In this document: positions 6,143 to 11,109 of the stretch, piece by piece
Numbering within the stretch: position 1 is the stretch's first letter
Layout of the letters: every line of letters begins with the position of its first letter
DNA from: an uncultured Verrucomicrobiota bacterium
Lineage (GTDB): Bacteria > Verrucomicrobiota > Kiritimatiellia > RFP12 > UBA3636
Direction: 5' to 3'
DNA: 11,109 bases
Assembly (NCBI GenBank): GCA_946612175.1
Contig: CAMOEO010000071.1
Span: forward strand, 1 to 11,109
Position numbers and translations under genes: made by a program
Notes under the pieces: model-generated
Seen by the model: only the letters and a program-made list of their open reading frames with translations
Told to the model about the DNA's origin: nothing
Databases searched by the model: none

Positions 6143-6700
6143 CTACTCCTCGCCCCAGGCGCCGACGCAGCCGTCGACGATCGTCTCGGCCAGGTTCTTG
6201 GCCGCCTTCGGCAGGCACGCGAGCTTGGCGGCGACGGCGTCCGCGCCGCCGAGGAACGTCTCCGTCCCGCTGACGGCGTTCCGGACGTAGATCGGCTTCT
6301 CGGCCGTCTCGCCGGCCTGCGCGCGGGGGAGCTTCACGAACGCCACGCGCGCGGTGAGCACCATGCGGTACTCGGAGGGGCGCTGCGTCTCGGTGCGGTT
6401 GTAGGCGACGGCCTCCTGCGTGTAGCCCGTGAGCGTCACGTCGAGCCGCGTCGTGGCGGAGGCCTCGTCGTTCACGATGCGCAGCGTGCCCTCGCGCCGG
6501 ATCTCCTTCTCCAGGGCCGCGCGCAGGCGCGTCGCCGCGGCTGGCTGGTCCGTCGCGTTGCGGATCATCGGGATGTAGACGTCGCGGCAGTCCTCCGGAA
6601 GCGTCGTGCCGAAGGTGTAGTCCGAGAAGAGGAAGCCGGCGCACCCCGTGCAGAGGAAGGGGAGCGCCAGGGCGAGGAGGAGGGGGAGAAGGCGTTTCAT
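6143..6700 (-). CDS. lptE: LptE-like LPS-assembly lipoprotein
   Basis: This 185-residue protein is predicted to be an outer-membrane lipoprotein. It starts MKRLLPLLLALALPFLCTGC, a short positive N-region and hydrophobic core ending in a signal-peptidase-II-type Cys at residue 20. The -3 residue is Cys rather than the usual Leu, so the lipobox (CTGC) is non-canonical. The body follows the LptE pattern: an early YTFGTTLPEDCRDVYIPMIRN segment, an E/R-rich helix (LRAALEKEIRREG), an LDVTLTGY strand and a region rich in alternating residues (EYRMVLTARVAFVKL). LptE plugs and stabilises the LptD barrel that inserts LPS in the outer leaflet; lptD is not in the window. The start at 6700 is chosen because it gives a clean signal peptide and lies 7 bases from a strong -10 box; the in-frame ATG at 6736 would sit inside that promoter. 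Family assignment is by pattern, not search. Confidence 0.7.
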   Translation of the reverse strand: MKRLLPLLLALALPFLCTGCAGFLFSDYTFGTTLPEDCRDVYIPMIRNATDQPAAATRLRAALEKEIRREGTLRIVNDEASATTRLDVTLTGYTQEAVAYNRTETQRPSEYRMVLTARVAFVKLPRAQAGETAEKPIYVRNAVSGTETFLGGADAVAAKLACLPKAAKNLAETIVDGCVGAWGEE

Positions 6701-6707
6701 GGCGCGG

Positions 6708-6736
6708 ATTCTACCTTGTTTCGGGAGAGAGGTCAA
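6708..6736 (-). promoter_or_regulatory. Promoter of the lptE-like gene, predicted leaderless
   Basis: On the minus strand TTGACC (6731-6736) and TAGAAT (6708-6713) are separated by exactly 17 bases, one of the best matches in the window. The -10 box ends 7 bases before the ATG at 6700, which puts the expected first transcribed base at or next to the start codon. The -35 box begins 6 bases after the ymdB stop codon. Confidence 0.7.
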
Positions 6737-6742
6737 AGGGTT

Positions 6743-7522
6743 TCACGGAACGGCGTACCGGACGGCCGCCGCGGAGCGGCAGAGGCGCGTGGCGGGGTCC
6801 ACGTCGAAGAGGCAGCCGCAGAGCTCGCACGGGCCCTTCGCGACGTCGAACTTCGCGGGCATGTCCGTGAGGAACTTGCGCACCACGGGCCCCACCTCGC
6901 GGCCGATGACGGAGTCCGCCGGCCCCGTCATCCCGACGTCGGTGACGTAGCCCGTCCCCTTCGGGAGCACCTTCGCGTCGGAGGTCTGCACGTGGGTGTG
7001 CGTCCCCCAGACGGCCGCCACGCGGCCGTCGAGGTGCCGCCCCATCGCGATCTTCTCGCTCGTGGCCTCGGCGTGGAAGTCGACGAGCACCGGCGCGTCG
7101 CGCGGGATCGGGCCGGCGAGCAGGCGGTCGATGGCGTGGAAGGGGTTGTCCACGGGGTTCATGAAGACGCGGCCGAGGAGGTTCGCGACGACGATCGTCC
7201 CGACCGGGGTCGCGACGGCCGCCCACCCGCGGCCCGGGCAGGCGTCGGCGTAGTTGGCCGGGCGCACCGCGCGCCGCTCGCGCGAGAGGAACGCCCCCGC
7301 GTCCTTCTGGTCCCAGGTGTGGTCGCCGAGCGTGATCGCGTCCGCCCCGGCGGCGAAGAGCTCTTCCGCGATGGCGCCCGTGATCCCGCGGCCGCCCGCG
7401 GCGTTCTCGGCGTTGACGACGACGGCCTGCGCCTCGCCGCGCGCGCGGATCCCCGGGACGACCTCCCGGAACGCGCGCCGCCCGGGCTCGCCGACGACGT
7501 CTCCGATGCAAAGGATCTTCAT
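6743..7522 (-). CDS. ymdB: YmdB-family metallophosphoesterase (TIGR00282 type)
   Basis: This 259-residue cytoplasmic protein starts MKILCIGDVVGEPGRRAF, typical of the family. In Bacillus subtilis its relative YmdB hydrolyses cyclic nucleotides and affects biofilm and sporulation decisions; the role here is not known. Metal-binding positions are visible as D8 (GDVVG), E39 and N40 (VNAENAAGG), H68 (GDHTWDQK), H150 (VDFHAEATSEK) and H175/H177 (GTHTHVQT). The family normally has GNH at the third site, and here it reads GDH (D67). Four cysteines (232, 235, 237, 248) cluster at the C-terminus, which I do not recall as a family feature. Length matches the usual 255-270. The start at 7522 matches the conserved N-terminus and lies 7 bases from a -10 box. 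Divergent from argJ, with lptE following on the same strand from a separate promoter. Confidence 0.92.
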   Translation of the reverse strand: MKILCIGDVVGEPGRRAFREVVPGIRARGEAQAVVVNAENAAGGRGITGAIAEELFAAGADAITLGDHTWDQKDAGAFLSRERRAVRPANYADACPGRGWAAVATPVGTIVVANLLGRVFMNPVDNPFHAIDRLLAGPIPRDAPVLVDFHAEATSEKIAMGRHLDGRVAAVWGTHTHVQTSDAKVLPKGTGYVTDVGMTGPADSVIGREVGPVVRKFLTDMPAKFDVAKGPCELCGCLFDVDPATRLCRSAAAVRYAVP

Positions 7523-7529
7523 GCGGCCG

Positions 7530-7558
7530 AGGATACCACACCCCGCCCCGAAAGGGAA
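7530..7558 (-). promoter_or_regulatory. Candidate promoter of ymdB, weak -35
   Basis: On the minus strand TATCCT (7530-7535) ends 7 bases before the ATG at 7522. At a 17-base spacing the -35 position reads TTCCCT (7553-7558), matching only three consensus bases. The identical TATCCT at the rpsT promoter and the matching distance to the ATG at lptE support it. Confidence 0.45.
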
Positions 7559-7576
7559 GCGGCCCCGGCGGCGCAG

Positions 7577-7605
7577 TTGCCGCACCGGGCCCCATCTGCT
7601 AGAAT
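7577..7605 (+). promoter_or_regulatory. Promoter of argJ, predicted nearly leaderless
   Basis: TTGCCG (7577-7582) and TAGAAT (7600-7605) are separated by exactly 17 bases. The -10 box ends 9 bases before the ATG at 7615, and the gap (TCGCCCCCC) has no Shine-Dalgarno sequence. The untranslated leader would be about 2-3 bases. No ArgR-type operator could be recognised. Confidence 0.65.
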
Positions 7606-7614
7606 TCGCCCCCC

Positions 7615-8835
7615 ATGAAGACCGAACCCTTCCAGTGGATCGAAGGCGGGGGCGCCACGTCCGCCGCCGGATGGATGGCCTGCGGCGTCGCCGCCGGCCT
7701 CAAGGCCGGCCGCAACGACATGGCGATGCTCCTCTCGGACCGCCCCGCCGCCTGCGCCGCCCTCTTCACCTCCAACAAGGTCCCCGCCGCGCCCGTCCAG
7801 TACGACCGGCCGCTCGCCGCGAAGGGCCGCTGCCGCGGCGTCGTCGTCAACGTCGGCTGCGCCAACGCCTGCACCGGCCGCGCCGGCTACGCGGACACCG
7901 TCGCGACCGGCCGCGCCGCCGCCGCGGCCGCCGGCGTCCCCGTGGAGCAGATGCTCGTCTGCTCGACCGGCACCATCGGCCGCCGCCTCCCCATGGACCG
8001 CGTCCTCGCCGGCGCCCGCGCCGCCGCCGCCGCGCTCCGCCCCGACGGGGGCGCCGAGGCCGCCGCCGCGATCATGACGACGGACACCGTCCCGAAGCAG
8101 GCCGCGCTCCGCGTGAAGATCGGCCGCGTCGAGTACACGATCGGCGGCATGTGCAAGGGCTCGGGCATGATCTGCCCCAACCTCGCCACGACCCTCATCT
8201 TCCTCACGACCGACGCCAGGGTCGCCCCGGCCGCGCTCCGCGCCGCGCTCAAGGCCGCCGTCGCCAAGTCGTTCAACCGCGTCACCGTCGACGGCGACCA
8301 GAGCACCAACGACACCTGCGTCCTCTTCGCCAACGGCGCCGCCGGCGGCCCCGCGCTCTCGCCCTCCGCCCCCGGCTGGAAGAAGTTCGTCTCCGCGCTC
8401 TCCGCCGTCGCGCTCTCGCTCGCCAAGCAGATCGTGATGGACGGCGAGGGCGCCACGAAGTTCGTCACGTGCGCCGTCGAGGGAGCCGCCTCCGCCGCGG
8501 ACGCCTACGCCGCCGCCCGGACGATCGCCAACTCCCCGCTCTTCAAGGCCGCCTGCTTCGGCGGCGACCCGAACTGGGGCCGCGTCATCTGCGCGGTCGG
8601 CAACTCGGGCGCGAAATGCGCGGAGCTGAAGACCCGCATCTTCTTCGACGACGTCTGCGTCTTCGACCGCGGCCGCCTCGCGACCGACGCGGAGAACGCC
8701 CGCCTCGCCGACGTGATGAAGCAGCGCGCCTTCGAGGTCCGCGTCGACCTCGGCATGGGCCGCTTCTCCGACGCCGTCTACACGAGCGACCTCTCGCACG
8801 GCTACGTCAGCATCAACGCCGACTACACCACCTGA
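7615..8835 (+). CDS. argJ: Arginine biosynthesis protein ArgJ (glutamate N-acetyltransferase)
   Basis: This 406-residue enzyme transfers the acetyl group from N-acetylornithine to glutamate, recycling it in the arginine pathway. Some members can also use acetyl-CoA to make N-acetylglutamate; which applies here cannot be read from the sequence. The Ntn-fold precursor cleaves itself before a nucleophilic Thr. The site is seen in KGSGMICPNLATTLIF with A191/T192; most homologs read IAPN-ATM, here ICPN-ATT. Other landmarks are CSTGTIGRRLPM (oxyanion region, about 116-127), SFNRVTVDGDQSTNDT (219-234), GGDPNWGRV (316-324) and the intact C-terminus YVSINADYTT. The family ends in this way, so it is full length. 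It is divergent from ymdB with its own promoter. No other arg gene is in the window, so it is not in an arginine operon here. Confidence 0.96.
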   Translation: MKTEPFQWIEGGGATSAAGWMACGVAAGLKAGRNDMAMLLSDRPAACAALFTSNKVPAAPVQYDRPLAAKGRCRGVVVNVGCANACTGRAGYADTVATGRAAAAAAGVPVEQMLVCSTGTIGRRLPMDRVLAGARAAAAALRPDGGAEAAAAIMTTDTVPKQAALRVKIGRVEYTIGGMCKGSGMICPNLATTLIFLTTDARVAPAALRAALKAAVAKSFNRVTVDGDQSTNDTCVLFANGAAGGPALSPSAPGWKKFVSALSAVALSLAKQIVMDGEGATKFVTCAVEGAASAADAYAAARTIANSPLFKAACFGGDPNWGRVICAVGNSGAKCAELKTRIFFDDVCVFDRGRLATDAENARLADVMKQRAFEVRVDLGMGRFSDAVYTSDLSHGYVSINADYTT

Positions 8836-8860
8836 CCCCGCTTCGCGCCGGCCCTCGCCC

Positions 8861-8876
8861 CGCGCGACCCCGCGCG
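8861..8876 (+). terminator. Possible weak hairpin after argJ
   Basis: CGCGCG-ACCC-CGCGCG can form a 6-bp stem with a 4-base loop 25 bases after the argJ stop. It is followed by AGAACTTCGTT, without a real U-run. Such GC palindromes are frequent in this DNA, so the call is tentative. Confidence 0.3.
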
Positions 8877-8885
8877 AGAACTTCG

Positions 8886-8914
8886 TTGCATTTCCGCGCG
8901 GGAGCGGATACAAT
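8886..8914 (+). promoter_or_regulatory. Promoter of galM (and probably the downstream pseudokinase gene)
   Basis: TTGCAT (8886-8891) and TACAAT (8909-8914) are separated by exactly 17 bases. The -10 box matches the consensus at five of six positions. It ends 11 bases before the ATG at 8926, so the leader is about 4-6 bases, and no Shine-Dalgarno sequence is seen. No other promoter is evident before the gene starting at 10074. Confidence 0.65.
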
Positions 8915-8925
8915 CAGACCTCCGT

Positions 8926-10047
8926 ATGAAACCCTCGCTCCACACCCTCCGCAACCGCGCCGGCATGCAGCTCACCGCGAGCTCGCTCGGCGGCATCGTC
9001 ACCTCCCTCCGCGTCCCCGGCCCCGACGGCCGCCCCGGCGAGGTCCTCCTCGCCTGCGCCCGCCCCGAGCTGCACCACGCCAACGGCTACATGAACGCGA
9101 TCATCGGCCGCTGCGGCAACCGCATCTCCCGCGGCGGCTTCGCGATCGACGGCGAGTTCCGCGCCCTCGCGCAGAACTCCGGCGGCCCGAAGCACTCCTG
9201 CTCGCTGCACGGCGGCGAGAAGGGCTTCGACCAGAAGGTCTGGGCCGTGCGCGAGTACCGCGCCCCCGAGGGCCCCGCCCTCGAGTTCACCACCCTCTCC
9301 CCGGACGGCGACGAGAACTACCCCGGCAACCTCTTCGTCCGCGTCGTCTACACCCTCTCCGAGGCGAACGAGTGGCGCATCGACTACCTCGCGACGACCG
9401 ACCGCCCCACCGTCGTCAACCTCACGCAGCACGCGTACTTCAACCTCAACGGCGGCGCGAGCGACGTCTCGGGCCACTTCGTCCAGGTCAACGCCTCCCG
9501 CTACACCGAGGTCGACGCCGGGCTGCTCCCCACCGGCCGCGTCCCGTCCGTCGAGGGCACCGCGCTCGACCTGCGCGCCCCCACCCTCCTCGGCGACCGC
9601 TTCGCCCTCGCCCGCAAGGACCGCCTGCTCCGCGCCGTCGGCGGCGGCTTCGACCACAACTTCGTCCTCGACCGCAAGGGCCCCGGCCTCGACTTCGCCG
9701 CGTTCTTCGCGGACCCCGAGTCCGGCCGCTCGATGGAGGTCTGGACGACGGAACCCTGCGTCCAGGTCTACTCCGGCAACTTCCTCGCGCCCGACTGCCC
9801 CGCCCGCCGCGGCTCGAAGTACGGGAAGCACTGGGGCGTCTGCTTCGAGACGCAGCACGCCCCCGACTCCCCCAACCAGCCCTCGTTCCCCTCCGTCCGC
9901 CTCGAGCCCGGCCAGGTCTACCGCAGCACCACCGTCTACGCGTTCGGCTCCCTCGAGGACGCCTGCGGCGACGACGACGGCTGCGGCTGCCACGGCCACG
10001 GCGAGGGCTGCTCCTGCGGCGGCCACGGCCGCCGGGAGGACCGGTAG
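8926..10047 (+). CDS. galM: Aldose 1-epimerase (mutarotase) with a Cys/His-rich C-terminal tail
   Basis: This 373-residue enzyme should interconvert the alpha and beta anomers of galactose, glucose and similar sugars. Landmarks of the GalM fold are GRCGNRI (R62, N65), SLHGG (H95), VVNLTQHAYFNL with the catalytic acid H169, GGFDHNFVLD (D243) and CFETQHAPDSPNQP with the catalytic base E308. The core ends near residue 343 with YRSTTVYAFGSL. After it comes a 27-residue extension (347-373) with five Cys and three His (C347, C353, C355, H356, H358, C362, C364, H367) among Gly, Asp and Arg, which the family normally lacks. No signal peptide is visible, so a cytoplasmic location is likely. The start matches the promoter spacing. 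It lies 26 bases upstream of the pseudokinase gene and is probably co-transcribed with it. Confidence 0.95.
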   Translation: MKPSLHTLRNRAGMQLTASSLGGIVTSLRVPGPDGRPGEVLLACARPELHHANGYMNAIIGRCGNRISRGGFAIDGEFRALAQNSGGPKHSCSLHGGEKGFDQKVWAVREYRAPEGPALEFTTLSPDGDENYPGNLFVRVVYTLSEANEWRIDYLATTDRPTVVNLTQHAYFNLNGGASDVSGHFVQVNASRYTEVDAGLLPTGRVPSVEGTALDLRAPTLLGDRFALARKDRLLRAVGGGFDHNFVLDRKGPGLDFAAFFADPESGRSMEVWTTEPCVQVYSGNFLAPDCPARRGSKYGKHWGVCFETQHAPDSPNQPSFPSVRLEPGQVYRSTTVYAFGSLEDACGDDDGCGCHGHGEGCSCGGHGRREDR

Positions 10048-10073
10048 CCCCTTCCCCGCCCCACCACCGCGCC

Positions 10074-11109
10074 ATGTCCGCCGAAGACACCTCCGATTCG
10101 CGTCCCGTCCCGACCCTGCCGGGCTACGAGGTCACCGCGCTGCGCAACAGCACCTCCTCCTCCGACGTGTGGGAGGCGACGCAGATCTCGCTCGACCGCC
10201 CCGTCACGATCGCGACGCTCCGTCCCGAGCTGCTCGCCGATCCGGTCGCGCCCGCGCACTTCGACGAACTCTCCCGCGCGTTCGCCCGCCTCCACCACCG
10301 CAACTTCGTCCAGGTGATCGACATCGGCCGGTCGCCCGACGGCATCCCCTTCGCGGTGATGGAGAACCTCGACGGCCCGCGCCTCTCCGACGTCCTCCAG
10401 GAGGGCGGCCCTCTCCCGCCCGACCGCGCGGTCCGCCTCTTCCTCCAGCTCGCCGACGCGCTCGACAGCGCCTGGAAGCAGTGCGGCTTCGTCCACCGCA
10501 ACCTCAAGCCCGCCAACCTCACCGTCCTCGCGGGCGACGTGCTCAAGATCTCCTCCTTCCAGTCCGCCACGCTCGTCCGGCCCGGCCAGGATCCCCTCGC
10601 CGGCGACGGCGGGATGCTCGTCGGGACGCCCAGCTACATGCCGCCCGAGCAGATCGAGGCCGCCCATACGATCGACTTCCACGCGGACATGTACGCCTCC
10701 GGCGCCGTCCTCTACCAGATGCTCGTCGGCGCCGCCCCGTTCGACGACGCCACGGACGCGATGCAGGTCCTGGAGCTGCAGAAGACCGGGACCCTCCCCG
10801 CGCCCTCCGACCTCAACCCCGCCATCCCCGCCGGCATCTCCCACGTCCTGCTCCGCCTCATGGCCAAGCGCCCCTCCGAGCGCTACCCGTACTGGCAGGA
10901 CGCCGTGGAGGACCTCCAGCGCATCCTTTCCGGCCGCGACCCGTTCCTCCCCGAGGCCTGGACGCCCCCCGCCAGCACCATCGCCCCCGCGACGCCCCGC
11001 CCCGCCGCCGCAGCAGCCGCCCCCGCCGCGAAGGGCCGCGCGCGCGTCATCGTCGGGAAGGGCGCCGCCCCCGCGCCCGCAGCCACGCCCCCCATCACCT
11101 TCGGCAGCC
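10074..11109 (+). CDS. Ser/Thr protein kinase-fold protein, predicted pseudokinase, partial (right edge)
   Basis: The frame opens at ATG 10074 (MSAEDTSDSR) and continues to the edge (345 codons). Residues about 17-286 follow the bacterial Hanks-type kinase fold: PVTIATLRPELLADP, RAFARLHHRNFVQVIDIG, PFAVMENLDG, GFVHRNLKPANL, GTPSYMPPEQ, DMYASGAVLYQMLVGAAPF and SERYPYWQDA. The catalytic residues are missing. The Gly-rich loop reads RNSTSSSDV, the VAIK lysine is A47, the helix-C Glu is L66, the HRD Asp is N143, and DFG is SFQ (S161). K145 and N148 of the HRDLKPxN loop remain. ATP-dependent phosphorylation is therefore unlikely; a scaffolding or sensing role is inferred. A Pro/Ala-rich stretch (about 297-340) looks like a linker toward an unseen C-terminal domain. 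It follows galM by 26 bases with no visible promoter of its own. Confidence 0.9.
   Translation, partial: MSAEDTSDSRPVPTLPGYEVTALRNSTSSSDVWEATQISLDRPVTIATLRPELLADPVAPAHFDELSRAFARLHHRNFVQVIDIGRSPDGIPFAVMENLDGPRLSDVLQEGGPLPPDRAVRLFLQLADALDSAWKQCGFVHRNLKPANLTVLAGDVLKISSFQSATLVRPGQDPLAGDGGMLVGTPSYMPPEQIEAAHTIDFHADMYASGAVLYQMLVGAAPFDDATDAMQVLELQKTGTLPAPSDLNPAIPAGISHVLLRLMAKRPSERYPYWQDAVEDLQRILSGRDPFLPEAWTPPASTIAPATPRPAAAAAAPAAKGRARVIVGKGAAPAPAATPPITFGS

Noticed and set aside
6701..6736. Upstream start for the lptE-like gene at 6736
   Set aside because: These 12 codons coincide with the -35/-10 promoter, and they would displace the signal peptide from the N-terminus.
7523..7585. Upstream start for ymdB at 7585
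   Set aside because: The family begins at MKILCIGDVVG; the extension covers the divergent ymdB-argJ promoter region.
7519..8913. A 464-codon minus-strand frame opposite argJ
   Set aside because: Antisense shadow of argJ, with Gly/Ala/Arg/Val/Asp-biased low-complexity translation.
8914..10026. A 370-codon minus-strand frame opposite galM
   Set aside because: Antisense shadow of galM, with a composition typical of reverse reading of GC-rich codons.
9936..10844. A 302-codon minus-strand frame opposite the pseudokinase gene
   Set aside because: Low-complexity antisense product; the plus strand carries clear kinase-fold landmarks.
1..11109. tRNA, rRNA, CRISPR array, insertion sequence or prophage
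   Set aside because: I saw no spaced direct repeats, no transposase or integrase motifs, and no RNA-gene signature. The window is filled by the genes listed, with short intergenic gaps.

Overview
The window comes from a very GC-rich bacterial chromosome with a tightly packed, ordinary-looking set of housekeeping genes. Nothing in it looks like a phage, an insertion sequence, a plasmid or a CRISPR array. An LptE-like outer-membrane lipoprotein points to a cell with a Gram-negative (LPS) envelope. The Ser/Thr-kinase-like protein with a Pro/Ala-rich linker, the GC content and the style of the proteins would fit the PVC superphylum (for example Kiritimatiellota, Verrucomicrobiota or Lentisphaerota). 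That placement is an inference from general impression, not from a search.

Left block, minus strand, read from right to left: a polytopic membrane protein with an HExxH zinc-protease-like motif (5633-4893), glycogen synthase glgA (4786-3245), the AAA+ unfoldase clpC (3248-543) and the start of a small membrane protein that runs off the left edge (280-1). glgA and clpC share an ATGA stop/start overlap, so they should be co-transcribed and translationally coupled. The 3' end of clpC is odd: two poly-G runs of 15 and 16 bases encode a polyproline tail, and a 61-base nested inverted repeat and a perfect 20-bp tandem duplication follow it.

Middle block: rpsT (ribosomal protein S20, plus strand, 5720-5986) has a clear promoter, Shine-Dalgarno sequence and intrinsic terminator. 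It converges on an LptE-like lipoprotein (6700-6143), which sits behind a YmdB-type metallophosphoesterase (7522-6743), both on the minus strand with separate promoter-like sequences.

Right block, plus strand: argJ (arginine biosynthesis, 7615-8835) is divergent from ymdB. galM (aldose 1-epimerase, 8926-10047) carries an unusual Cys/His-rich tail. Just 26 bases later comes the beginning of a Ser/Thr-kinase-fold protein (10074 to the right edge) that has lost essentially all catalytic residues, so it is a predicted pseudokinase.

Two observations stand out. First, several genes have a sigma70-like promoter, mostly with a 17-bp spacer, whose -10 box lies only 6-11 bases before the ATG and no Shine-Dalgarno sequence. 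This implies leaderless or nearly leaderless mRNAs, while rpsT keeps a normal leader. Second, the galM-linked pseudokinase is degenerate at every catalytic motif but keeps the overall kinase fold. The rest is well-known families with some local oddities, and I found no convincing multi-gene novel system.
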